DNA of 64,000 nucleotides from Pseudomonas sp. SCB32 (GTDB taxonomy: Bacteria; Pseudomonadota; Gammaproteobacteria; Pseudomonadales; Pseudomonadaceae): NCBI RefSeq assembly GCF_009189165.1, contig NZ_CP045118.1:62001-126000 (forward strand), read 5' to 3'. Positions 35,744 to 44,372 of this stretch are shown here, in pieces. A model generated the notes under the pieces. It was not told the origin of the DNA. It did no database searches and worked only from the letters and a program-made list of their open reading frames with translations. The number at the start of each line of letters is the position of its first letter. Within the stretch, counting starts at the first letter, position 1. The translations under genes were made by a program, and so were the position numbers.

Positions 35744-36814
35744 TCAACGCAGGTCAATCGGCAGCGCCTGCTTGCCGTCCTGCTGCCAGGTGCCGGACAG
35801 TCCGGCGCCGCTCGGGCTGAGCACGAAGGTGGCGGGCGGCGGGCCGGACTCGCGCAATTGCAGGCCACCCTGCGCGTCCCGCTGGCCATCGAGTTCGATG
35901 TAGCGGGCGTACTTGTCGTAGAAGTAGCTGCCACTCACGCTGCCGTCGGACTCCTCGCGCTCCAGCACCAGGGTGATCGGGAAGCGGCCGTCGAGGCTGC
36001 CACGCCATATGCCGGCCGATGGCGGTGCGCCATCGCGCGCGCAGTCGGTGCGCTGGTCGATCAGCAGGCAACGGCCATAGTTGCTGAGCTGCCCGCCCAG
36101 GCTGTCATAGCGCCATGCATTGCTGTGGTCCCAGAGGTCGTCCAGTGCCTGGGACACATGGGGTGCGCAGTGCACACCGACCAGGGTCAGGCTGTCCTTT
36201 CCCAGCTGCACCTCGTTGTGGGCCAGATCGTCCTTGCGCACGTAGGGCAGGCATTCCTGGTAGATCTGCTGCTGCGCCTGGGCTTCTTCCGGGTCGCTGC
36301 GCAGATGGATGTCCTTGCCCACCGTCTTGCCCGCGAGGAAATCCTCGATGCGTTGCGTACGCTGCTGGCTGGCCTGCTGGCGCAACCACTGCAGGCCGTC
36401 GGCGCTGAACAGGTCGCGCAGAAGGATCGGCTGGCCGCTGCGGGCATCGAAGTTGTAGCTCTGGGTGTTCTGCGACGGATAGGCGGCCATGTACTCGGAG
36501 CCGATGCTCAGGCTGAGGAATCCCGGCTCGTTGCTGGTGACGGTGTAGTCCAGGCTGGTGATGCCCTGCCAGCCGTCATCCTCCTGTGGCCAGATGTCCT
36601 CGAAGGCCACCTTCCGGTAGTGCCCGGGCAACTTCTGCAGGCTGGTCGCCTGCAGCCAGGTGTTGATGTTCTGCGCGGCGGGTGTCGGGTCGGTGAGCCG
36701 CGGGAAGCTGTACTGGGAACCGTTGGGATGGGTCGCCTTGATCGGCTCGATGTGGAACGCTGCGCCAGCGGGGGCGGCGGCGAGCAACAGGCAGGGGAGC
36801 AGCAGGGATTTCAT
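35744..36814 (-). CDS. Exported protein with a probable RsiV/DUF3298-like domain
   Basis: This 356-residue protein has a signal peptide (MKSLLLPCLLLAAAPAGAAF) and AAGGACGG before the ATG. The middle contains GFLSLSIGSEYMAAYPSQNT followed by NFDARSGQPILLRDLFSADG, a pattern seen in DUF3298/RsiV-type periplasmic domains. The C-terminal part (GRFPITLVLEREESDGSVSG onward) looks like a beta-rich ligand-binding domain. It is exported; function unknown. Confidence 0.75.
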   Translation of the reverse strand: MKSLLLPCLLLAAAPAGAAFHIEPIKATHPNGSQYSFPRLTDPTPAAQNINTWLQATSLQKLPGHYRKVAFEDIWPQEDDGWQGITSLDYTVTSNEPGFLSLSIGSEYMAAYPSQNTQSYNFDARSGQPILLRDLFSADGLQWLRQQASQQRTQRIEDFLAGKTVGKDIHLRSDPEEAQAQQQIYQECLPYVRKDDLAHNEVQLGKDSLTLVGVHCAPHVSQALDDLWDHSNAWRYDSLGGQLSNYGRCLLIDQRTDCARDGAPPSAGIWRGSLDGRFPITLVLEREESDGSVSGSYFYDKYARYIELDGQRDAQGGLQLRESGPPPATFVLSPSGAGLSGTWQQDGKQALPIDLR

Positions 36815-37030
36815 CGACCGTCCTTGTCGGGTCGCTGGAGAGAGAGGCAATTTAAGCATTTCCGCCCGTCCAGCGGGTGGCGCGGCGTTTGCCGGCAACC
36901 GCTGGACGGCCCGCTGACGCGAGCCCGCAGCCGTATACTGAATGTTGGGCGACCGGACGCCAACGTGTGCCCGGCCGGGGTCGTGAGCGGGCGGCAGGTC
37001 CTTCGGACGCCGTCGAGCCGGCGAGTGGCC

Positions 37031-38170
37031 ATGAACAGTCTGCGTTTCTCCAGCGCCATCTGGTCGCCCTGGCGGCGGGGTGGTGTCATCGCGCTGGTCC
37101 TGCTGGCGCTGGCCGGTTGTTCCCATCGCCAGCCCGAGCCTGTAGTCCCCGTCAGCCAGAGCACCTGGCAGCAGGTGGATGCCGACATCGGCGCCGCCTC
37201 TCTTTCCGCCACCTCCCAGGCCCGCACCTACGCCGAAGGCGCCATGGAGCACTGGATGGACCTGGTCTACCAGCGCACCGACAGCAAGTTCCTCCCCTGG
37301 TTTTCCAGCTACTGGACGCAGCAATGGCTGAGCATGAAGGTCGCCTGGTACAAGATGGGCTCCGAGGGCAATCTCGATCCCACGGTGGACCGGTTGGCGG
37401 CCTACCTGCAGGAGGAATACCACCAGCAGGTGCTGGTGCCGGTGGCGAAGGAACTCGATCCCGACTCCATCATGGAAACGGCCGCCCGGCGTTATGTCGG
37501 GGCGCTGGCGGAGGGGCTCAACGCGATTCCCCAGCGCCATGGTGTGCCGCAGAAGGCCTTCGACGAGCACCTGAAGGGCATTCCGGCGATCTCCCTCGGT
37601 CCGCCATCGAGCCGCGACGCTTCGCTCTATGACGTGGTGCGCGCCAAGGACGTCGGCAAGCTGCCGGCCTTCGCCGCGCTGATGCAGGCCATTCGCGCGG
37701 CGGCGGGCAAGGCGGGCGCCGGCACCAAGGTCAGCGGGGTGTCCCCGGTGGCCGAGCGCACCAGTGCCAAGCTGGTATCCGAGCTGAGGGACCGCAGCAT
37801 CGCCGGGGTGGTCGCCAGCGCTGCCGGCAAGGTCGCGGGTTCGATCATCTCGGTGGCCTTCACCCTGTTCAGCCTCAACAGCAATGACCATGACCGGCCC
37901 GAGGTGGAAACCCAGTTGCGCAAGGAGATCAACGCCGCTTTCGACGAACAGTGGCTGGCGCTGATGCGCGACCCGCAGGGTGGGGTGATGGCGGGTGCCA
38001 ATTACCTCGGTGCCCGGGTCGAGCAAAGCCTGACGGGCAGGCTGTCGCAACCGGTGGAGGAGCAGAGCGGTAGCGAAGAGGTGCAGTCCTTCGGCGCTAC
38101 GCCGCCCCCGCCGATCGATGCTGGTGCAGGCACCCGTGTACTGCGCCAGGGCCAGGGTTACGCGCCCTGA
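37031..38170 (+). CDS. Putative lipoprotein of unknown function
   Basis: This 379-residue protein has a lipoprotein signal: hydrophobic GGVIALVLLALAGC, with the lipobox cysteine near residue 30. Downstream are helical stretches (SKFLPWFSSYWTQQWLSMKV) and a glycine/alanine-rich hydrophobic segment near residues 255-285 (SIAGVVASAAGKVAGSIISV) that could enter a membrane. I do not recognise a family. It is followed by a HAD phosphatase gene, the same neighbour order I recall from P. aeruginosa PA0066-PA0065. Confidence 0.8.
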   Translation: MNSLRFSSAIWSPWRRGGVIALVLLALAGCSHRQPEPVVPVSQSTWQQVDADIGAASLSATSQARTYAEGAMEHWMDLVYQRTDSKFLPWFSSYWTQQWLSMKVAWYKMGSEGNLDPTVDRLAAYLQEEYHQQVLVPVAKELDPDSIMETAARRYVGALAEGLNAIPQRHGVPQKAFDEHLKGIPAISLGPPSSRDASLYDVVRAKDVGKLPAFAALMQAIRAAAGKAGAGTKVSGVSPVAERTSAKLVSELRDRSIAGVVASAAGKVAGSIISVAFTLFSLNSNDHDRPEVETQLRKEINAAFDEQWLALMRDPQGGVMAGANYLGARVEQSLTGRLSQPVEEQSGSEEVQSFGATPPPPIDAGAGTRVLRQGQGYAP

Positions 38171-38256
38171 GGATGACGTTCGGCGCCCGAGGCTTCGCCC
38201 AGGCGACCATGCACAGTATCCTTGCCGCCCGACTTTCGCGGCCGGACGCTGATCCC

Positions 38257-38901
38257 ATGCATTACCAGAATATCCTCTTCGACCTCGACGGCACCCTCAC
38301 CGACCCGCGTGAAGGCATCACCCGTTCGATCCAGTACGCCCTCGCCCAACTGGGCATCGACGAGCCCGACCTGAGCCAGTTGGAACACTTCATCGGCCCG
38401 CCGCTGCTGCAGTGCTTCATGAGCACCTACGACTTCGACGAGGCGCGCGCCTGGGAAGCGGTGAACCACTACCGCGTGCGCTTCAAGGACACCGGGCTGT
38501 ACGAGAACAAGGTGTTCGACGGCGTTGGCGAGCTGCTGCAACTGCTCGGTGGCCAGGGCCGCACGCTGTACATCTGCACCAGCAAGCCGACCGTGTTCGC
38601 GGCGGAGATCGCCCGCCACTTCGACTTCGCCAGGCATTTCAAGGTGATCTACGGCAGCGAGCTGGATGGCACCCGCACCAACAAGGTCGAGCTGATCGAG
38701 CACCTGCTGGGCATCGAGAAGCTGGACCTTGAGCAGACGCTGATGATCGGCGACCGCAAGCACGACCTGATCGGCGCCCACCGCAATGGGTTGTCCGCTG
38801 CCGGTGTCGGCTATGGCTTCGGCAGCCGCGAAGAGCTGCTGGCGGAAAGCCCGGCACATTACTTTGCGAGCATGGACGAGTTGCGGGCGGCGTTTGCCTG
38901 A
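38257..38901 (+). CDS. HAD-family hydrolase (phosphoglycolate-phosphatase-like)
   Basis: This 214-residue protein has HAD motif I FDLDGTLTDP at residues 8-17, motif II near TSKPTVFA, and motif III/IV in MIGDRKHDLIGAHRNG near residue 165. A helical cap domain lies between. Such enzymes remove phosphate from small molecules; the substrate cannot be read from the sequence. It starts 86 bp after the lipoprotein gene and may be cotranscribed. Confidence 0.88.
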   Translation: MHYQNILFDLDGTLTDPREGITRSIQYALAQLGIDEPDLSQLEHFIGPPLLQCFMSTYDFDEARAWEAVNHYRVRFKDTGLYENKVFDGVGELLQLLGGQGRTLYICTSKPTVFAAEIARHFDFARHFKVIYGSELDGTRTNKVELIEHLLGIEKLDLEQTLMIGDRKHDLIGAHRNGLSAAGVGYGFGSREELLAESPAHYFASMDELRAAFA

Positions 38902-38919
38902 GGTTTCTTTGCAGGGATT

Positions 38920-39002
38920 GTAGGATGGGTAGAGCGAAGCGAAACCCATGCGGTCACGGCGCATGGGCTCGATGGGTTTCGTTGCACTCTACCCATCCTA
39001 CG
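38920..39002. repeat. REP pair (RAYT-type), copy B
   Basis: The left arm GTAGGATGGGTAGAGCGAAG and right arm CACTCTACCCATCCTACG enclose a GAAACCCAT / ATGGGTTTC inner stem. It lies between the convergent HAD and M20 genes. Confidence 0.85.
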
Positions 39003-39003
39003 G

Positions 39004-40155
39004 TCAGCTACGCAGCCACTCCGCCAGCCGCCCCATCATTTCATCGCACTTGGCCAACTGCTCCAGGCTGACGAACTCGTCCGGCTTGTGCCCCTGGTCC
39101 ATGCTGCCCGGTCCGCAGACCACAGTGGGAATGCCAACCTGGTCGAACAGCCCGCCCTCGGTGCCGTAGGCCACGGTGGAGAACTCGCGGGAGCCGCTGA
39201 GCAGGGCGATCAGGTCGGCCGCCTCGGTCTGCGGGTCGGTGGCCAGCGCCGGGTAGGCGGACAGCGGGGTGAAGCGGATGTCCGCCTCGGCCTTCACTGC
39301 GCGCATCTTCGGCAGCAGCTCCGCCTCGGCGTACTCGCGCAGGTCATCGGCGACCTGCTGCGGGTCATCGCTGGGCAGCGCGCGTACTTCGAAATCGAAC
39401 TGGCATTCGGCGGGCACGATGTTCAGCGCGCGGCCGCCGTTGATCACGCCGGTCTGCACGGTGGAGTAGGGTGGATCGAAGCGCGGGTCGTGGCGCGCAG
39501 GCTCGGCCAGTTGGCTGCCGATCTCGCCGAGGCGACCGATCAGCTTCGCCGCGTACTCGATGGCATTCACGCCTTGCGGCGCGTAGGCCGAGTGGCAGGC
39601 GGCGCCATGTACGTTGCAGCGCATCGCCAGCTTGCCCTTGTGGCCGAGCACCGGCTTGAGTTCGGTGGGTTCGCCGATGATGCAGACCATCGGCTTGTGC
39701 TCACGCTGCTCCAGCGCGGCGATCAGCGAGCGCACGCCCAGGCAGCCGACTTCCTCGTCGTAGGAGAAGGCCAGGTGCACCGGTAGGCGCAGTGGTTGGG
39801 CAAGGAAGGCCGGCACCGCCGCCAGCACGCTGGCGATGTAGCCCTTCATGTCCGCCGTGCCACGACCGTAGAGGCGGCCGTCGCGCTCGGTCAGCTCGAA
39901 CGGCGGGACCGTCCAGGCCTGGCCGTCCACCGGCACCACGTCGGTATGCCCGGACAGGCACACGCCGCCACGATCCTTGGGACCGAGGGTGGCGTAGAGG
40001 TTGGCCTTGCCACCTTCGGCATCGAAGAACAGCTCGCTCTCGACGCCCAGATAGGCGAGGTAGTCGCGGATGTATTCGATCAGCGCCAGGTTGGGGTTGC
40101 GGCTGACGGTGTCGAAGGCGATCAGCTTGGCGAGGATTTCACGGCTGGAAGACAT
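39004..40155 (-). CDS. M20 family deacylase annotated as acetylornithine deacetylase (ArgE-like)
   Basis: This 383-residue M20 metallohydrolase has metal ligands in SGHTDVVPVDG near residue 75, RGTADMKG near 105, the catalytic YDEEVGCLG near 138 and HSAYAPQGVNAIEYA near 190. It is the ArgE subfamily by overall length and motifs. Pseudomonads make ornithine by the ArgJ cycle and often carry ArgE-like enzymes for catabolic deacylation. Its place after the DUF1028, RidA and flavin monooxygenase genes suggests a substrate of that pathway. The ATG at 40155 has AGGA upstream; a TTG five codons earlier is less likely. Confidence 0.85.
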   Translation of the reverse strand: MSSSREILAKLIAFDTVSRNPNLALIEYIRDYLAYLGVESELFFDAEGGKANLYATLGPKDRGGVCLSGHTDVVPVDGQAWTVPPFELTERDGRLYGRGTADMKGYIASVLAAVPAFLAQPLRLPVHLAFSYDEEVGCLGVRSLIAALEQREHKPMVCIIGEPTELKPVLGHKGKLAMRCNVHGAACHSAYAPQGVNAIEYAAKLIGRLGEIGSQLAEPARHDPRFDPPYSTVQTGVINGGRALNIVPAECQFDFEVRALPSDDPQQVADDLREYAEAELLPKMRAVKAEADIRFTPLSAYPALATDPQTEAADLIALLSGSREFSTVAYGTEGGLFDQVGIPTVVCGPGSMDQGHKPDEFVSLEQLAKCDEMMGRLAEWLRS

Positions 40156-40219
40156 GGTCGGGTCCTGCAAATAAGTGGTGGATTACCCGACCGGGTGATC
40201 CACCCTGGATTGTATCTGC

Positions 40220-40290
40220 TGGGCTCCCGCGTTCGCGGGAGTGACGGGGGCGTTGAAATTCCGTGTCATTCCCGCGAACGCGGGGACCCA
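40220..40290. repeat. Inverted pair of the CCCGCGTTCGCGGG repeat family
   Basis: CTCCCGCGTTCGCGGGAGTG and ATTCCCGCGAACGCGGGGAC face each other. The pair lies between the DUF1028 stop and the M20 gene start and so inside a probable operon. Confidence 0.8.
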
Positions 40291-40300
40291 TTGAACCGCG

Positions 40301-40975
40301 TTACTCGTCGCCCGGCACGCCGTAGCTCGGTGCCTTGGTCGGGTCGAGGGCGCGGGTGAGGTAGTCCTGCAGCTGCGGCTTGTAGGCGACCCAGAGCTTC
40401 TCCAGCTCATCGATCGGCGCCTCGTCAGCCCAGTCTACGCGCAGGTCGACGATCGGCCATACCAGATCGCCAACCACCTTCATGGCCGCCGAATGCACCG
40501 GGCCGGCTTCGCCGCCAGCGGCCATCGCCGCCTGCATGGCCGCCAGCAGGCGCTCGGCGAGGCAACCATCGGCCTGCTCGAAGGCGCGGGTCATGGCTTC
40601 CATGATCGACGTGGAGGACAACAGGTTGCCCGCCGCCACACAGTTCTCGCCGGCCACCGCGTGGTTCACGCCCAGCGCTTCGCTGCCGGTGAACAGCGCG
40701 ACCTTGCCGTGCTGGTCGATCACCGTCACCTGGCGGTACTGGCTGTAGCCGTTGCTCGACAGCGCCTTGTCCAGCGCCGCGCTCGGCTCCAGGCCGGTCT
40801 CCAGCAGGTCGAGGATCTGCGGGCCGAGGGCCGGCAGGGTGACGTTCTGTGTGGCGACCGCGCCGACGCCGGCGCGAACCCAGGGGCAACGGGCGCCCAC
40901 GGCAATGCTCGAGGAGCTGATGGCGATACCCAGCTGGCCGGTTTCGGCGCAGCGTCCAACGATGGAAAAGGTCAT
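40301..40975 (-). CDS. DUF1028 protein (Ntn-hydrolase-like)
   Basis: This 224-residue protein begins MTFSIVGRCAETGQLGIAIS and continues with SIAVGARCPWVRAGVGAVATQN, the DUF1028 hallmark. VNHAVAGENCVAAGNLLSS and VWPIVDLRVDWADEAPIDEL are also typical. The family is thought to have an Ntn-hydrolase-like fold; its reaction is not settled. It often sits near RidA-type proteins and amidohydrolases, as here. Confidence 0.88.
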   Translation of the reverse strand: MTFSIVGRCAETGQLGIAISSSSIAVGARCPWVRAGVGAVATQNVTLPALGPQILDLLETGLEPSAALDKALSSNGYSQYRQVTVIDQHGKVALFTGSEALGVNHAVAGENCVAAGNLLSSTSIMEAMTRAFEQADGCLAERLLAAMQAAMAAGGEAGPVHSAAMKVVGDLVWPIVDLRVDWADEAPIDELEKLWVAYKPQLQDYLTRALDPTKAPSYGVPGDE

Positions 40976-41010
40976 GGGAGCTCCTTAATCAATCTTGCGT
41001 CGTAAACGAC

Positions 41011-41041
41011 AAAACGGCGAGGCGGGGAATTCCCCGCGTCG
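41011..41041. terminator. Near-perfect palindrome between the DUF1028 and RidA genes
   Basis: ACGGCGAGGCGGGGAATTCC continues into CCGCGTCGCCG, forming a stem of about 14 bp with one mismatch. It may attenuate transcription between the two halves of the FMO-RidA-DUF1028-M20 group. Confidence 0.5.
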
Positions 41042-41180
41042 CCGCTTCATCGCGGTGCTGCGAAAGCGTTACGAGCGACGGCCAGGCAAGGCGGGGATGG
41101 ACGGGAAGAGCGGAGTTTGCTGTAGCAAATGAGCATTTTCCCGGCCACTCCCAACGCAGTCTGGCCTAGCGCAGTAGCTT

Positions 41181-41591
41181 TCAGTCCGGAATGACCGCGA
41201 TGACGTCGATCTCCATCAGCCACTGCGGCTGGCCCAGGGCCGAAACCACCAGGCCGGTGGAGATCGGGAACACGCCCTTCAGCCACTTGCCCACTTCCTG
41301 GTACACCGGCTCGCGGTAGCGCGGGTCGATGAGGTAGGTGGTGGTCTTGACGATGTGCGACAGGTCGCTGCCGGCTTCTTCAAGCAGCTGTTTGACGTTC
41401 TTCATCGCCTGCTCGGCCTGGGCGCGCGCGTCGCCCAGCCCTACCAGGTTGCCCTCGAAGTCCGTACCAACCTGGCCGCGTACGTACACGGTGTTGCCGG
41501 CGCGCACGGCCTGGCAGAGGTCGTTGTCCAGGGTCTGGTTCGGGTAGGTGTCCTTGGTGTTGAACATGCGGATGCGAGTATGGGTAGGCAT
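41181..41591 (-). CDS. RidA family protein (enamine/imine deaminase)
   Basis: This 136-residue RidA/YjgF/UK114 protein shows the usual order: AGNTVYVRGQVGTDFEG, QAEQAMKNVKQLLEEAGSDL, then VVSALGQPQWLMEIDVIAV. The catalytic arginine position near residue 107 (CIRS in RidA) reads SALGQP here, so the site differs from canonical RidA and resembles the Rid2-7 subgroups. It starts 3 bp after the flavin monooxygenase gene, which suggests that it acts on an unstable imine made by that enzyme. Confidence 0.9.
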   Translation of the reverse strand: MPTHTRIRMFNTKDTYPNQTLDNDLCQAVRAGNTVYVRGQVGTDFEGNLVGLGDARAQAEQAMKNVKQLLEEAGSDLSHIVKTTTYLIDPRYREPVYQEVGKWLKGVFPISTGLVVSALGQPQWLMEIDVIAVIPD

Positions 41592-41594
41592 CTC

Positions 41595-42923
41595 TTACTC
41601 CCAGGAAGCGGCTTTTTGAACGGAGGCTTCGCGCTGCGAAGCGTCCTGGTATTCGACATATTTACGCTGGGTGGCGATGTGGCCGGCCACGTGTTTGGCG
41701 TCGTGCCACACACCCCAGATGAAGGAGGAACCACGGCGCGACAGCCACGGCAGACCGACGAAGTACACGCCCGGCTCGCGGGATACACCGCGCTGGTGCT
41801 TGGGTTTGCCCTTGTCATCGAAGGCATCGACCTGCAGCCAGTTGAAGTCGACGGCGTAGCCGGTGGCCCAGATGATCGAGGTGATGCCGGCTTCAGCGAG
41901 GCCCAGCTCCATGATCGGGTTGCGTACGCATTCGGCGTCCGGATAGACCTTGCGGGCTTCCGGCTCTTCCGGCAGGTCCAGGCCGTTGCGCTCGATGTAG
42001 GCATCGGCGGCATCCAGCAGGCCCAGGTAGTTCTCGTCGCCAGCCTTGAGGTTCTTCAGCAGGTCGTCCTGGAAGGTCACCTTGCCATCGGCAAAGGCCT
42101 TGGTCAGGCCGACCAGGGTGATGCCCTCGTTGGCCAGGCGGCGGAAATCGATGGTCTCGCCACCACGGGCACCGCTCACGGCGATGGTCACGTGCTCGCG
42201 GCCCGGCTGCACTTCCTCGGCATCCCACAGGCCGAGCACACCCAGCCACCAGACGAAGTCACGGTTGCGGTAGGCGCGCGGCGGACGGTCATGGGCGCCC
42301 ACGGAGAGGAAGACTTTCTTGCCGGCGCGGTTCAGCTCGTCGGCGATCTGTACGCCGGAGGAGCCGGCGCCCACCACCAGCACGGCGCCTTCAGGCAGCT
42401 GCTGCGGGTTGTAGTACTGGGCCGAGTGGATCTGCTGCAGGCTTTCGGTCTTCGGCGCGATGGCGGGGATCACCGGGCGCTGGAACGGGCCGGTGGCGGA
42501 CACGATGCGCAGGGCCTGGATAGTGCCTTCGGAGGTTTCCACGGTGAAGCCGGGACGGCCGTTGTTGCGGGTCACCTTCTTCACTTCCACGCCGGTGTGG
42601 ATCGGCGCGTTGAATTGCTTGGCGTAGGCGACGAAGTAGTCGGCTACTTGTTCCTTGGCCGGGAACTCATCCGGGCCGACCGAGAATTCCATGCTCGGGA
42701 AGCGGTCGTGCCAGGCCGGGCCGTTGGCGACCAGGGAGTCCCAGCGGCCGGTGCGCCAGGCTTCGGCGATGCGGCTCTTCTCCAGCACGACGTGCGGTAC
42801 GCCCAGGCTGGTCAGGTGCTCGCTCATGGCCACGCCGGCCTGACCGGCGCCAACGACCAGCGTATCGATTTCCAGGTTGTCGAGCGACTTCTTGGCGAAG
42901 GCGTTCGGATTCAGGTCGGTCAT
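41595..42923 (-). CDS. Flavin-containing monooxygenase-like FAD/NAD(P) oxidoreductase
   Basis: This 442-residue protein has two dinucleotide motifs, VVGAGQAGVAMSEHL near residue 23 (FAD) and LVVGAGSSGVQIADEL near residue 172 (NADPH). ATGPFQRPVIP and IIWATGYAVDFNWL also occur in CzcO/FMO-type N- or Baeyer-Villiger monooxygenases. It should oxygenate a small amine, ketone or sulfide. It is the first gene of a run with RidA, DUF1028 and M20 genes. The substrate is unknown. Confidence 0.88.
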   Translation of the reverse strand: MTDLNPNAFAKKSLDNLEIDTLVVGAGQAGVAMSEHLTSLGVPHVVLEKSRIAEAWRTGRWDSLVANGPAWHDRFPSMEFSVGPDEFPAKEQVADYFVAYAKQFNAPIHTGVEVKKVTRNNGRPGFTVETSEGTIQALRIVSATGPFQRPVIPAIAPKTESLQQIHSAQYYNPQQLPEGAVLVVGAGSSGVQIADELNRAGKKVFLSVGAHDRPPRAYRNRDFVWWLGVLGLWDAEEVQPGREHVTIAVSGARGGETIDFRRLANEGITLVGLTKAFADGKVTFQDDLLKNLKAGDENYLGLLDAADAYIERNGLDLPEEPEARKVYPDAECVRNPIMELGLAEAGITSIIWATGYAVDFNWLQVDAFDDKGKPKHQRGVSREPGVYFVGLPWLSRRGSSFIWGVWHDAKHVAGHIATQRKYVEYQDASQREASVQKAASWE

Positions 42924-43314
42924 GGCTTGCTTCCTCTGACTCAGATCTCGTTGTTCTGCTTATTGCGGCTAGTAGCGAGGTGCTTGGGCGCATTCTGTTC
43001 AGAGACTGGCAATAGCGAAATTATGTTTTTTGTAGTCGCAGCCTAGGGAAAAGCTGTCGGCCCGCAAGCCACGGGGCATGCGGGCCGAAAGGGCGGGGGT
43101 ATAGGATTTTTGGTGGCTGGGGTGACAAATTGGTTAGGCAGGGTGTGGCTTGCGCAGCAAAGCTTTGCCTTTCGTGGGGTCGCCCCGCACAGACTGAGCC
43201 GGCGTGCATCTGTGTAGGATGGGTAGAGCGCAGCGAAACCCATGCTGCCCCGGAGCGCTGAATCGATGGGTTTCGCGCTGCTCTACCCATCCTACGGTGC
43301 CAGAGGGGGCGGGA
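42924..43314. other. Intergenic region between the FMO and bauR genes
   Basis: No gene is supported. It holds the FMO promoter side (42924-43050), a 9-bp hairpin CGGCCCGCA...TGCGGGCCG at 43058-43087, and REP copy C at 43214-43296 just after bauR. Confidence 0.6.
43214..43296. repeat. REP pair (RAYT-type), copy C
   Basis: The arms GTAGGATGGGTAGAGCGCAG and GCTGCTCTACCCATCCTACG face each other, with inner GAAACCCATG and GATGGGTTTC. It lies 18 bp from the bauR stop. Confidence 0.85.
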
Positions 43315-44235
43315 TCAGCGACTCTCCGCCACCGCCTCCAGGAACCGCTCCAGCACCAGGTTCGGCCGGCGCCCCTTGCGGGTCACCACGGTCAGCGGGA
43401 TGTCGTAGTGGAATCGTTCCGGCCGCAGCGCGCGCATCCGGCCCTGGGCCACCCAGTCGGCGGCGTAGTGGTCGGGCAGGTAGCCTATATAACTGCCGGT
43501 GAGGATCAGGAAGGCCATGCCCTCGCGGTCGGACGCACTGGCGCCGCCGCGCAGCTCCTGGTGCCGCTCCTGCGCCTCGGCCGGGATGCGGTAGCTTGGC
43601 GCCACGGCGTCGCAGGCGTGGACCTCCTCCACCGTGATGCTCCCGTCGTCGCGCTCGAACAGCGGGTGTTCGCGGCTGCAGAACAGCAGCGAGCGCTCCT
43701 CGTACAGCGCCGAATACTCCAGCCCCGACAGCGGACTGATCAGCGGCACCACGCCCACATGCAGCCGTCCGTCGAGCACACCCAGCTCGATCTCGTTGGG
43801 CGTGGTCATGCCGATATTGATCCGCACTCCCGGCCCGCTGGCCTTCAGCGCACGCAGGGCGTGGGTGATGCGCATCTGCGGCAGGGTCACCAGGTTGTTG
43901 ATGATGCCGATGTTCAAGGCGCCGCGCAGGTGCTGGTGCAGCTCGTTGACCTCCGCGCGGAAGCCCTCCAGCGCCGCCAGCAGCGACTGGGTGGCGCGGT
44001 ACACCTCGCGGCCCTCGTCGGTCATGGCGAAGCCGGCGCGGCCGCGCTGGCACAGGCGCATGCCCAGGCGTTTTTCCAGGTCGCCCATGTGCAGGCTGAT
44101 GGCCGAGCGGCTGATGCCCAGCGTGCTTTCCGCGGCCGAGAAGCTGCCGCACTCGACTATGGTTTTGAAGATGCGCAGCAGACGGATCTCGAAGTCGCTG
44201 ACCTGGCCCAGGGATGGGGCGCGGGGTTTTGCCAT
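43315..44235 (-). CDS. bauR: LysR-family regulator of beta-alanine catabolism
   Basis: This 306-residue protein has an N-terminal LysR helix-turn-helix (RIFKTIVECGSFSAAESTLG then ISRSAISLHMGDLEKRLG, residues 21-58). The C-terminal effector domain has LNIGIINNLVTLPQM and GMTTPNEIELGVLDGRLHVG. It is divergent from bauA, the layout of the bauRABCD locus of P. aeruginosa, where BauR activates bauA in response to beta-alanine. A dyad in the shared 137-bp intergenic region is a candidate binding site. Confidence 0.88.
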   Translation of the reverse strand: MAKPRAPSLGQVSDFEIRLLRIFKTIVECGSFSAAESTLGISRSAISLHMGDLEKRLGMRLCQRGRAGFAMTDEGREVYRATQSLLAALEGFRAEVNELHQHLRGALNIGIINNLVTLPQMRITHALRALKASGPGVRINIGMTTPNEIELGVLDGRLHVGVVPLISPLSGLEYSALYEERSLLFCSREHPLFERDDGSITVEEVHACDAVAPSYRIPAEAQERHQELRGGASASDREGMAFLILTGSYIGYLPDHYAADWVAQGRMRALRPERFHYDIPLTVVTRKGRRPNLVLERFLEAVAESR

Positions 44236-44250
44236 TTTAGTTTTACCAAT

Positions 44251-44295
44251 TCGAAACTGAGCGTGAGAAGAATAGGCTTTAACTCACGTTTAGTC
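44251..44295. promoter_or_regulatory. Dyad in the bauR-bauA intergenic region (candidate BauR site)
   Basis: CGTGAG at 44262-44267 pairs with CTCACG at 44283-44288, and the flanking CTGAG and TAGTCAG extend the symmetry. A second dyad (GTTTTACCAATTCGAAAC) lies beside it at about 44239-44256. A LysR protein encoded divergently would be expected to bind here. Confidence 0.35.
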
Positions 44296-44372
44296 AGGCT
44301 CAATCTTGAACCATCGCAGCAGGCCCGACGCGGCCTGCGCGCCCAACAAGACTGTCGTCGAGGACAAGCTCC

